Source: Anseongella ginsenosidimutans (GTDB taxonomy: Bacteria; Bacteroidota; Bacteroidia; Sphingobacteriales; Sphingobacteriaceae). Taken from it: a DNA stretch of 64,000 nucleotides. The stretch covers positions 310,001 to 374,000 of the forward strand of contig NZ_CP042432.1 in NCBI RefSeq assembly GCF_008033235.1, read 5' to 3'. The notes beneath the pieces were generated by a model that saw only the letters and a list, made by a program, of their open reading frames with translations, ran no database searches and was not told the DNA's origin. Positions 8,453 through 16,007 of this stretch are shown one piece after another (the stretch's first letter is position 1; each line of letters starts with the position of its first letter). The position numbers and the translations under genes are program-made.

Positions 8453-8956
8453 ATGAAAAAGTTAATAATGTCAGCATGTATTGCAGGCGCCTTGTTCGCA
8501 GCGAACGGGGTAACTGCCCAGGATGCTCCCGGCCTGCGCCTGGGGAACATCGGTTTTGAAACAGGCTTTTCCCTGGAAGATGGATTTACCATTCCTCTGG
8601 GCGGAACCTTTAAATTTGAAACACCTATCAGCTCGCAACTGCACGGAACCGCCACCGCCGGGTACATCAGCGTACAGGGCGATGAAATTGAAGGCTTCGA
8701 GATCCCTTCTTATGATTATGTTCCGCTGAAAGCCGGGTTGAAATATTACGCAGCCGGCAATTTTTACGTTGACGGTGAGATCGGTGCCGGAATCGGCGTT
8801 TCCGACGGCAGCGAAACGAAGTTTCTCTGGGCGCCGGGCGTAGGTTACCAGTTCCCTGTAGCGGATAACAAATTCGTGGATCTTTCCGCGCGCTTCGAAA
8901 ACGTCGGCGAACTGAGCAACCTCGGCATCCGCCTCGGATATTCATTCAATCTTTAA
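8453..8956 (+). CDS. Small secreted outer-membrane beta-barrel-type protein
   Basis: This 167-residue protein has signal peptide MKKLIMSACIAGALFAANG, cleaved near VTAQ. The mature part consists of alternating beta strands rich in Gly and aromatic residues and ends RLGYSFNL, an aromatic outer-membrane insertion signal. The size suggests an eight-stranded barrel of the OmpX/OmpW kind. No specific family is recognised. It stands alone between two terminators, so it is probably monocistronic. Confidence 0.75.
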   Translation: MKKLIMSACIAGALFAANGVTAQDAPGLRLGNIGFETGFSLEDGFTIPLGGTFKFETPISSQLHGTATAGYISVQGDEIEGFEIPSYDYVPLKAGLKYYAAGNFYVDGEIGAGIGVSDGSETKFLWAPGVGYQFPVADNKFVDLSARFENVGELSNLGIRLGYSFNL

Positions 8957-8972
8957 AAACAATAAACAGGAT

Positions 8973-9016
8973 AAAAGGAGTTGTTTCCAGGGAAACAGCT
9001 CCTTTTTCTTTTTTTA
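8973..9016 (+). terminator. Rho-independent terminator
   Basis: AAAAGGAGTTGTTTCC (8973-8988) pairs with GGAAACAGCTCCTTTT (8991-9006) with one G-U pair, followed by a T-rich tail to about 9016. It ends the unit 8453-8956. Confidence 0.9.
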
Positions 9017-9063
9017 AATTTCGCTAATTGCAGAATGGCACATTAATTGTCTTTCCCCCTATT

Positions 9064-9555
9064 ATGATGAAAAAAACACTTTTAGTACTTACAATCGCTG
9101 TCTTAGGCAGCTGCTTCCTGGCCTCAGAGTCGCAGGCGCAGGATTACAAAAATGCCATCGGAGGCCGCTTTGGAACGGCTAACGGATTGACATTCAAACA
9201 CTTCTTCAATTCGAATGGAGCCCTGGACCTGATCCTCAACATCCGGGATCATAATGCCCATGATCATTTTTACCTGGTAGGCTTGTATGAGGTACATAAT
9301 CCCATCCCCAATGCCGGAGGCCTTAACTGGTACTACGGAGGAGGTGCGCACATTTTCTTTGTGGATCATGACCACGACGGTCCCGATGACGATGTGGACG
9401 GCGGATTCGGTATTGACGGCGTACTTGGACTTGATTACAAGTTCAACGGCGCCCCGATCAACCTGAGCCTCGACTGGAAACCCGCCCTGGATATAGCCCC
9501 GGACACGGACGGCGACCTTGGTTGGTTTGGTTTGTCGATAAGGTTTGCCTGGTAG
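9064..9555 (+). CDS. Small exported protein, predicted beta-barrel
   Basis: The frame is open from an upstream ATG at 9028, but the ATG pair at 9064/9067 gives a proper signal peptide (MMKKTLLVLTIAVLGSCFLA, cleavage near SQAQ), so 9064 is chosen. The 163-residue product starts its mature part YKNAIGGRFGTANGLTFKHF and ends WFGLSIRFAW, a typical outer-membrane C-terminal strand. An internal Asp/His-rich loop (DHDHDGPDDDVDGG, about 105-120 in the ATG-9064 numbering) could bind divalent metal, but this is only inferred from composition. No named family is recognised. Confidence 0.75.
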   Translation: MMKKTLLVLTIAVLGSCFLASESQAQDYKNAIGGRFGTANGLTFKHFFNSNGALDLILNIRDHNAHDHFYLVGLYEVHNPIPNAGGLNWYYGGGAHIFFVDHDHDGPDDDVDGGFGIDGVLGLDYKFNGAPINLSLDWKPALDIAPDTDGDLGWFGLSIRFAW

Positions 9556-9571
9556 TTTTTGCCTATTAACG

Positions 9572-9715
9572 GTTTAAAGTTCAAGGTTTAAAGTTCAAGG
9601 TTTAAAGTTCAAGGTTTAAAGTTTGTAGTTTTTAGTTTGTAGAAATTGCTTGTAACAGTTAACGTACGAATGGTTCAAAGTTCAAGGTTTAAAAGTTTCT
9701 AGTTTCTAGTTTCTA
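9572..9715 (+). repeat. Heptad repeat array, GTTTNNA type
   Basis: From 9572 to 9641 the sequence is ten uninterrupted 7-mers: GTTTAAA and GTTCAAG alternating seven times, then GTTTGTA, GTTTTTA, GTTTGTA. A second group at 9673-9715 contains GTTCAAA, GTTCAAG, an 8-base GTTTAAAA and three copies of GTTTCTA. This is part of the 463-bp non-coding gap 9556-10018 between convergent genes. No gene or conventional terminator is visible in that gap. Confidence 0.85.
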
Positions 9716-9839
9716 GAAGTTGCTTTGTGACCGTTAAGGTGGGAATGGTTTTAAGTTCTAATGGTTCAAAGGTCTTCTTAAACTTAGGAGCAATGTTAAG
9801 CACTCCAGACCAGACGAGTCCAAAGCCATTGCGGAGCAA

Positions 9840-10018
9840 TTGAAAAACTTTAAAACCTTAAACTTTAAACTTCAAACTGTTGCGAGTTCCGCGAGCAACA
9901 AAAAACCTTGAACATTAAACCTTGAACTTTAAACTGTTGCGAGCATTGCGAGCGCCAAAAAAACTTTAAACCTTAAACTTCAAACTTCAAACTGTTGCGA
10001 GTTCCGCGAGCAACAACG
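9840..10018 (-). repeat. Inverted heptad repeats with repeated GC-rich punctuation
   Basis: The minus strand here reads in the same heptads as 9572-9715 (GTTTGAA, GTTTAAA, GTTTAAG). They are interrupted three times by a GC-richer block, CTGTTGCGAGTTCCGCGAGC (9877-9896 and 9992-10011 identical, with a variant at 9934-9953). The pair of inverted arrays could fold into a large imperfect hairpin between the convergent units. Confidence 0.75.
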
Positions 10019-10987
10019 TTAAAGGAGTTTTTGGATAATTTCTTCGATGGTGATTCCTTCGGCTTCGGCTTTGTAGTTGCGGACGATGCGGTGACGTAAT
10101 ACGGGCAGGGCTACGGCCTGGACGTCTTCGATGTCGGGTGCGTATTTACCTTTGATAGCGGCATGGCATTTAGCGCCAAGTACCAGGTATTGGGAGGCGC
10201 GGGGGCCGGCGCCCCAGGTAAGGTAATTATTTACATCTTCGCTGGCAAGGAAAGTACCCGGCCTGGTTTTGCTTGCCAGTTTCACGGCGTATTCCAGTAC
10301 GTGGTCGGTTACAGGTACTGATCTCACCAGCTGCTGAAAGGCGATAATCTCTTCTGCGTTCAGTACTTTCTGCAGGTCCTGTACCTGGTTGGCGGTCGTA
10401 TTTTTTACCACCTGCACTTCCTGTTCGAAGGTGGGGTAATCCAGGAAAATATTGAACATAAAGCGGTCAAGCTGGGCTTCGGGAAGCGGATAGGTGCCTT
10501 CTTGCTCAATTGGATTCTGCGTTGCCAGCACGAAAAAGGGTTGCTCCAGCCTGTTCTGTTTTCCACCGACGGTAACAGCCCGTTCCTGCATAGCTTCCAG
10601 TAATGCCGCCTGCGTTTTTGGAGGCGTCCGGTTAATCTCATCGGCCAGCACGATGTTTGCGAACACAGGGCCCTTCACGAACCTGAAATGACGTTCTTCA
10701 TCCAGGATCTCGGAGCCGGTAATATCGGAAGGCATCAGGTCCGGGGTAAACTGGATGCGGTTAAAGCTCAGATCAAGCACCCGGGCGACAGTTTGTACGA
10801 GCAGGGTTTTAGCCAGCCCGGGTACGCCCACCAGCAGGCAGTGCCCGTTGCAGAAAATGGCGATCATTACTGATTCCACGATGGCATCCTGACCTACGAT
10901 CATTTTGCCGATCTCCTTCTTTGCCCTGGCGCAAGCCTCGTTCAGGGCGGTAATTCCCGCCACGTCTGATGAAAACGGAACTGTCAT
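10019..10987 (-). CDS. MoxR-family AAA+ ATPase
   Basis: This 322-residue AAA+ ATPase has Walker A GVPGLAKT, Walker B NIVLADEINRTPPKTQ, and sensor region FVLATQNPIEQEGTYPLPEA, all diagnostic of MoxR/RavA-type proteins. These act as chaperones for assembly or metal loading of partners, usually beside DUF58/VWA genes. Here the partner genes are not visible. The gene instead follows the surA-like gene by 3 bp on the same strand, so it is probably the last gene of the 13220-10019 operon. The start is ATG at 10987. Confidence 0.92.
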   Translation of the reverse strand: MTVPFSSDVAGITALNEACARAKKEIGKMIVGQDAIVESVMIAIFCNGHCLLVGVPGLAKTLLVQTVARVLDLSFNRIQFTPDLMPSDITGSEILDEERHFRFVKGPVFANIVLADEINRTPPKTQAALLEAMQERAVTVGGKQNRLEQPFFVLATQNPIEQEGTYPLPEAQLDRFMFNIFLDYPTFEQEVQVVKNTTANQVQDLQKVLNAEEIIAFQQLVRSVPVTDHVLEYAVKLASKTRPGTFLASEDVNNYLTWGAGPRASQYLVLGAKCHAAIKGKYAPDIEDVQAVALPVLRHRIVRNYKAEAEGITIEEIIQKLL

Positions 10988-10990
10988 TTC

Positions 10991-12385
10991 TTAATTTTCG
11001 AATTGCGCAGATGCCCGCAACCAATGCTGAAGGGACTCGCAGCTTTGATAACTTTCGTCTATGCGTACGTATTGTTCGGTAATTTTGTCTTTAAACCATT
11101 CTTCCACCACTTCTTCCTGTTTCACGGCTAAAGCGGCGTTCCTCAGGCGGGGGTAATCGGTTTCCAGCGAAGCGCGGTGCGGTTCGCTCCTTGATTTATA
11201 ATACACGATCCGGTAGCCCTGCTCCCCTGTTTGCTGGTTCACGTAAACCAGGGGCTTGCTGATCTGCCCCACTTCCATCGTGTCAATTATATTAAATATG
11301 CCAGCGTCGCCGGTATATTCATTGATCTTATCAAGTGGGATCATATTAAAGCCCTGTCTTCCCTGCGGGGCAAAAATTCCGCCGTTTCCACGGGTAAGCT
11401 CGTCGTCGGAATATTCTACCGCCGCTGCTGCGAAGCTGAGGGTATCGACAAGAATCTTTTCACGCACTTCTGCCAGTAATTTCCTGGCGCTGTCCAGCTC
11501 TACCTTGGAATATTCCGGTTTGATAAGAATATGCCGCACGTGTATCTGCTCACCACGGCGTTCTATGCCCTGGATCAGGTGAAAACCATATTCCGTTTCG
11601 ATGATCTGGGAAAGCTCGCCCTCCTTGAGCCTGAAAGCGGCAGCTTCAAATTCCGGCACCATTTGACCGCGGCTGACAAAACCAAGGTCGCCCCCGCTGC
11701 TGGCAGACCCAGGGTCATCCGAATTTACAATGGCTAACCGCTCGAAATCTTCTCCCGCCTGTATTTCCGCTCTCAGCGCCGCGAGCCGGGTACGGGCCAC
11801 CATCTTCTGCGCTTCGGTCACTTTCGGATAAATAACGATCTGCCCTACTTCCACCTCCGTATTGTATATCTCCAGGCTGTCGGGCGGCACGGAATTATAA
11901 TATTTCCTGATATCAGCCGGGGAAACGTCCAGCCCGGCGGTAATTTCCATTTGCATTAATTCAGCCTTCATTTGGTCGCCGATCTGCTCCCGGAATTCCT
12001 CCTTGAGCTGGAGGAGGGGCTTTCCGTAAAAGCGCTCCAGTTCTGCGACCGATCCGCCGAAATAGCTGCGCACGAAAAACTGGACCCTTTTGTCCAGTTC
12101 GGCTTCCACCTGGGCGGGAAAGTTGGCATTCTTTTCTGCGAGGCTGTCAATTTCCGCCTGGGCCACCAGCAATTTTTGCGAAAGAAGCCCCTGCAGGATG
12201 GTACATTTGATCGCTTCGTTGGGCGTCTGGTTCTCCCTCAGATACAACGCGTACTGGTTTTCGACATCCGACTTGAGGATGATCTTGTCCCCCACCACAG
12301 CGATTATTTCGTCAATACTACTTTCCTGCGCCATGGCAGCTGTGCCCGCAATCATTCCCGCCAGTAAAAGAAAAATTTTATTCAT
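10991..12385 (-). CDS. surA: SurA-type periplasmic peptidyl-prolyl isomerase/chaperone
   Basis: The frame is open further upstream, but the ATG at 12385 gives a clean signal peptide (MNKIFLLLAGMIAGTAAMAQ) and overlaps the upstream gene by only 8 bp. The 464-residue product has a SurA_N-like chaperone region (IDEIIAVVGDKIILKSDVEN) and two parvulin-type domains. The first shows GGDLGFVSRGQMVPEFEAA and ETEYGFHLIQ, the second HVRHILIKPEY and TRGNGGIFAPQG. It should help fold outer-membrane proteins. It forms an operon with a SurA-like lipoprotein upstream and moxR downstream. Confidence 0.92.
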   Translation of the reverse strand: MNKIFLLLAGMIAGTAAMAQESSIDEIIAVVGDKIILKSDVENQYALYLRENQTPNEAIKCTILQGLLSQKLLVAQAEIDSLAEKNANFPAQVEAELDKRVQFFVRSYFGGSVAELERFYGKPLLQLKEEFREQIGDQMKAELMQMEITAGLDVSPADIRKYYNSVPPDSLEIYNTEVEVGQIVIYPKVTEAQKMVARTRLAALRAEIQAGEDFERLAIVNSDDPGSASSGGDLGFVSRGQMVPEFEAAAFRLKEGELSQIIETEYGFHLIQGIERRGEQIHVRHILIKPEYSKVELDSARKLLAEVREKILVDTLSFAAAAVEYSDDELTRGNGGIFAPQGRQGFNMIPLDKINEYTGDAGIFNIIDTMEVGQISKPLVYVNQQTGEQGYRIVYYKSRSEPHRASLETDYPRLRNAALAVKQEEVVEEWFKDKITEQYVRIDESYQSCESLQHWLRASAQFEN

Positions 12386-13220
12386 TACTATAAATTTCAA
12401 ATTCATTATTCTGCAGCGCCTCGTTAAACACCTCGTTCTCCATTTCCGAAAGCAGATCAAGCCTGCGCTGGTTAAGGATAAGGTGGCGGATGTTCTGCCT
12501 TTCCATACCGTAGGGAGAAATGCTGTCCTTTTTGCGCAACTCCCTGAAAGCGATCAAAAATACGGTATTTTTGTTTTTTATTTCAAACACTCTTCCCGGG
12601 GAAACATTCATCTCCCCTACGGAGTCCGCCGGCAGAAAGGCAGAGAGTTCCCTGAAACTGTACCAGGACGTATCTGCGAAGGAAAAACTTCTGGCATGCA
12701 GCAAACAATACCTGGTAAGTTCGGAAATTGTTTCTGGTGACGGGTCGAGCAATTTTTCTTTTATGTCCAGCAGATCCGGCGCATTGGCCGCCAGTTCCGC
12801 ATAAGCTACCCGGTAGACATCCCTTGAAAGCAAAAAATTCTCCTTATTTTCATCATAATAGGCCCGGGCCTCGTTTTCGGTGATCAGCGTATCCAGCTGC
12901 TCATTGACCAGAGCCTGCTCATAATAATAGATCATCAGCGAATTCTTATAATCAGCCACCTGCTTTTGAAAATCCATTTCATTGACCGCGATATTCTGCT
13001 CCGCCTTATGGAGAATAACCGCCTGCCTTACCCAGTTGTCAATGTAGGAGCGAATTATCTGCACGCTGTCCGCCCCCTTTACGTCCGCAGGCACGACTCC
13101 TTCCAGATCGGAAGGGTACAAATATTCCTGATAGACGCGGGCAACCGGCAGTTCCTCCTTCCTTGCAGATGAACAGGAAACGATCACTACTAAAAAGGCC
13201 CATGAACAAACGTTTCTCAA
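12378..13220 (-). CDS. Lipoprotein related to PpiD/SurA chaperones
   Basis: This 280-residue protein starts with TTG at 13220, since no in-frame ATG precedes the lipobox. Residues 1-16 form a lipoprotein signal with lipobox VVIVSC. The remainder is helix-rich and charged, with a SurA_N-like pattern (DSVQIIRSYIDNWVRQAVIL, then ENEARAYYDENKENFL). I see no complete parvulin catalytic motif, so it may be a chaperone without isomerase activity. Overlap with surA by 8 bp supports a joint role in outer-membrane protein folding. Confidence 0.7.
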   Translation of the reverse strand: MRNVCSWAFLVVIVSCSSARKEELPVARVYQEYLYPSDLEGVVPADVKGADSVQIIRSYIDNWVRQAVILHKAEQNIAVNEMDFQKQVADYKNSLMIYYYEQALVNEQLDTLITENEARAYYDENKENFLLSRDVYRVAYAELAANAPDLLDIKEKLLDPSPETISELTRYCLLHARSFSFADTSWYSFRELSAFLPADSVGEMNVSPGRVFEIKNKNTVFLIAFRELRKKDSISPYGMERQNIRHLILNQRRLDLLSEMENEVFNEALQNNEFEIYSNE

Positions 13221-13325
13221 AACTCCCTTTTTACTGCGAAGTTAACAATCTCAGGAGTTTATAACGAAAAAGCGGGCGACTAGCGTATCCGCTCCCCCGG
13301 GAAGCTTTCCCTCTGAAAAATTTGC

Positions 13326-13333
13326 TATTTTTG
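13326..13333 (+). promoter_or_regulatory. Bacteroidota -7 promoter box, near-leaderless
   Basis: TATTTTTG matches TAnnTTTG exactly and ends 5 bases before the ATG at 13339. Transcription would start at or next to the start codon, implying a leaderless message. No clear TTG -33 box is seen. Confidence 0.5.
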
Positions 13334-13338
13334 TCTCA

Positions 13339-14085
13339 ATGGCCGCATTAACGATCACCAACGACCCTGCAGCGCTTTCTTTTTTACTTACGGAAGACCT
13401 CTATGCAATAAAAGAACCCTCCTTTGCGGGCGAAACCGCCGAAACAGCACAGGCGGAAACAGCGGCACAGGCGGGAATTATTCATCCCACAGCCCCCCCG
13501 GCAGATCTGGTGCAAGCGGCAAAGGCGCAAGAGGCTCCCCCTGCAACACCGGCAGCAGCGCAACCGGAAGCGGCGGCACCAGCAGCGACGCCCGGAACAG
13601 CGAAACTTATGCCGGCGCAACCGGAAGCAGCAGCGCAACCGGAAGCGGCGGCACCTGCAGCACAGCCCGGAACAACGCAGCCGCAAGCCGGCTCGGAGGT
13701 CTTCCATTATCTCGGCGAGAACAGGCGATTTGTACTCGTACTTGTAAATTACCCGGGAGAGAAATACCTGCCTGAAGCGGAAAAGGCCTACTTGCTAAAG
13801 GTTCTTTCGGCAGTAAAACTAGGGCTCGAAGACATTGCTTTGTTAAATTATGCCCGCTACCAGGACAGGAAATACGCGGAACTGAAAGAGTTCTTTGCTT
13901 TCAACTATTTGCTGCTTTTTGGGGTAACACCCAATCTGCTGCAAATCCCGGGACCGGTACTCCCCTATCACCTTGGTATGGTGGGAAGCGTTAAAATACT
14001 CGCAGCTGACAGTACTGAAATATTCCGGCCCGATAACGGGAAAAAGAAGCAGCTTTGGGAAGAATTAAAGAAAACATTTTCATAA
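13339..14085 (+). CDS. Ala/Pro/Gln-rich protein, possible HolD (DNA pol III psi)-like fold
   Basis: This 248-residue protein has three parts. Residues 1-25 are a conserved-looking head (ITNDPAALSFLLTEDLYAI). Residues about 30-115 are low-complexity Ala/Pro/Gln/Glu with imperfect AQPEAAA repeats. Residues about 116-248 form a compact domain (RRFVLVLVNYPGEKYLP, FNYLLLFGVTPNLLQIPG, KKKQLWEELKKTF). By eye the domain follows the order of bacterial HolD: hydrophobic strand, Leu-rich helix, then a C-terminal Leu-Trp helix after a DxxxxxPxx-type segment. This is a weak, unaligned impression. It precedes rdgB by 9 bp, so both genes are probably cotranscribed. Otherwise it is uncharacterised. Confidence 0.6.
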   Translation: MAALTITNDPAALSFLLTEDLYAIKEPSFAGETAETAQAETAAQAGIIHPTAPPADLVQAAKAQEAPPATPAAAQPEAAAPAATPGTAKLMPAQPEAAAQPEAAAPAAQPGTTQPQAGSEVFHYLGENRRFVLVLVNYPGEKYLPEAEKAYLLKVLSAVKLGLEDIALLNYARYQDRKYAELKEFFAFNYLLLFGVTPNLLQIPGPVLPYHLGMVGSVKILAADSTEIFRPDNGKKKQLWEELKKTFS

Positions 14086-14094
14086 TACCGGGTT

Positions 14095-14673
14095 ATGCCA
14101 GAGAAAAAACTTGTATTCGCCACCAATAACCTGCATAAGCTGGAAGAAGTCCGGCAGATGCTGGGGCCGGAATTCACCTTGTTCAGCATGAAAGAGATCG
14201 GCTGCAAGGAAGACATCCCCGAAACGGGAAGCACTTTTCGGGAAAACGCCTCTATCAAAGCCCGCTATATCCATGAACGATACGGCCTGGATTGCTTTGC
14301 AGATGACAGCGGACTGGAAGTAGATGCGCTCGGCGGCGCTCCCGGCGTTTTTTCCGCACGCTATGCCGGCAGTCACGGCAACGCAGCCGCCAATATTGAC
14401 AAGCTGCTCCGCGAACTTAAAGATAAAGACGTACGCAGCGCCCGTTTCCGCGCAGTGATCGCATTGATCGTGGGCGGCAACGAACATTTTTTTGAAGGTA
14501 CCGTGAATGGCAGTATCCGCCCCGGCAGAAGCGGCGAGGGCGGCTTTGGCTACGACCCTGTTTTTCAGCCGGAAGGCTATGACATCACCTTCGCCGAAAT
14601 GAAACCCGAAGAAAAGAACCGCATTAGCCACCGGGGAAGAGCTATTGAGCAACTCATCGCTTTCCTCACCTAA
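14095..14673 (+). CDS. rdgB: RdgB/HAM1 non-canonical purine NTP pyrophosphatase
   Basis: This 192-residue enzyme hydrolyses dITP, ITP and XTP to monophosphates, keeping deaminated purines out of DNA and RNA. The N-terminal substrate loop FATNNLHKLEEV, the catalytic segment FADDSGLEVDALGGAPGVFS, GFGYDPVFQPEG and SHRGRAI are all present. The length is normal. The start ATG lies 9 bp after the preceding gene. Confidence 0.96.
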   Translation: MPEKKLVFATNNLHKLEEVRQMLGPEFTLFSMKEIGCKEDIPETGSTFRENASIKARYIHERYGLDCFADDSGLEVDALGGAPGVFSARYAGSHGNAAANIDKLLRELKDKDVRSARFRAVIALIVGGNEHFFEGTVNGSIRPGRSGEGGFGYDPVFQPEGYDITFAEMKPEEKNRISHRGRAIEQLIAFLT

Positions 14674-14700
14674 CTATCCGCTCTCTGTATATTATCACAT

Positions 14701-14743
14701 GAAAAAAACCGCCGGAAGAAGCTGCTGCTGCTCTCCCGGCGGT
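14701..14743 (-). terminator. Rho-independent terminator of the Sus-like operon
   Basis: The stem ACCGCCGG (14708-14715) pairs perfectly with CCGGCGGT (14736-14743), with a 20-nt loop. On the minus strand the hairpin is followed by seven T (complement of 14702-14708). It lies 130 bp past the stop of 14874-15989. Confidence 0.75.
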
Positions 14744-14873
14744 ACTTGATCAATGTTTGAAGCAAACCGGTTTCCCGGCGGCTTCCGTAACCCGCCTTTA
14801 TGCGCCGGATATGCCACCCAGGCTAGTGCCGTGTTAAAAACATGCGACCGGCCCGGACATAAAGCCCCGGATA

Positions 14874-15989
14874 TTAAAGGCCATAGGCGCTTATTTCGCC
14901 AAGCACAAAGTTGGTGTCATTAGGGCCTTCTACACCCACCAATTTAAAATACCTCGCTTTGGTCCCCTCTGGCATTTGAAATAGCTGTTCTCCGTTAATA
15001 AAGCGATTAAAATCAAATATTCCCAGATCAGTCCAGGTAACATTATCCGGGCTGACAAGGAACTGGATCTTATCCGGCGCGCGATCATCGCCCCCGTTTT
15101 CAAAGGTTGTCCGCCATACGGCGAACTCAGTGACGGTTCGTTCCGCCCCCATATCTATCGTTACGTGATGCGGGTAAGAGGAGGGTCCCGAATGGCTGTG
15201 CCAGCGGGTACCATCAGTCCCGTCAATTACATTCTCAACTGTATTAGCTGCTCCGCCGTGTTGACTTGAAAAATCAATGATCTCCCAGTCTTCTTTATCA
15301 AAGATAAAGCTGTCATTTTCCCGGAATTCGGTGTAGAAAGTGTCAATACTGAGCGAATCGGGCAGGAAAATAGTTCGGTAAGTAAATCCTGTCCCTGGCT
15401 TCAGCCCGGTAACACTTGATTCGTTAATTTCCGCCGGGATACGCATCGTTATTGTCTCATCATCCGCATTCACATATTTCAATTCCGATGCGATGGCGCC
15501 GTTGGCTATATCAGGGCTTCCCCATTGCAGTGAGAGGGTACCATCGATGCTTGAAACGGTTAGGTCAACAGGACGGCTCAGCAGGCTTGCCTGGTATTTA
15601 TCGCCATAAGCGGCGGTAAGTAACTCTACTGGAACGGAGACGTTCCCTTTATCGTCGTACGTGACGATCTGGAAGGAATAGGGCTTTTCTACCAGGTTGT
15701 CAATCAACACAGAAATGGTGTCGGCATTTGCAGGTATGGGAACACTCACCGAATCGGTGTAATTATCCCAGAACACCTTGGCGCTCGTTACGCTTGGGTC
15801 GGTTCCTCTTAACCAGGTAAGCAGCACCTTGTGTTTTCCGGAATGGGCTAACGGTGAGGTCGCACGTCCGGGATAAACCAATCCTCCCTCCACGATAAAC
15901 TCTTTGTAGGTACTATCAGCTTCTTCGCAGGATGACATCATCCAGCCGGCCGCCAGGAGTATTAATATATAATTAATTGTCTTTTTCAT
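14874..15989 (-). CDS. Surface lipoprotein with DUF4998-like and F5/8 type C (discoidin) domain
   Basis: This 371-residue lipoprotein has a signal with lipobox MMSSC. The N-terminal half resembles the DUF4998 region of Sus-locus lipoproteins (GRATSPLAHSGKHKVLLTWL) followed by a fibronectin-like segment. Residues about 230-371 form a discoidin/F5-8C-type carbohydrate-binding domain (VIDGTDGTRWHSHSG, VTIDMGAERTVTEFAVWRT, ARYFKLVGVEG). It is the last gene of the SusC/SusD operon and probably acts as a surface glycan-binding protein. Confidence 0.85.
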   Translation of the reverse strand: MKKTINYILILLAAGWMMSSCEEADSTYKEFIVEGGLVYPGRATSPLAHSGKHKVLLTWLRGTDPSVTSAKVFWDNYTDSVSVPIPANADTISVLIDNLVEKPYSFQIVTYDDKGNVSVPVELLTAAYGDKYQASLLSRPVDLTVSSIDGTLSLQWGSPDIANGAIASELKYVNADDETITMRIPAEINESSVTGLKPGTGFTYRTIFLPDSLSIDTFYTEFRENDSFIFDKEDWEIIDFSSQHGGAANTVENVIDGTDGTRWHSHSGPSSYPHHVTIDMGAERTVTEFAVWRTTFENGGDDRAPDKIQFLVSPDNVTWTDLGIFDFNRFINGEQLFQMPEGTKARYFKLVGVEGPNDTNFVLGEISAYGL

Positions 15990-16007
15990 TTTCGAAAGTT
16001 TTAAGGG

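Noticed and set aside
9572-10018. Regular repeats that might be a CRISPR array
   Set aside because: The units are 7 bp, contiguous and degenerate, with no spacers of constant length and no cas genes.
13424-13747. Arg/Gln-rich open frame across the Ala/Pro-rich gene
   Set aside because: It is an off-frame shadow of the repetitive coding region 13339-14085.
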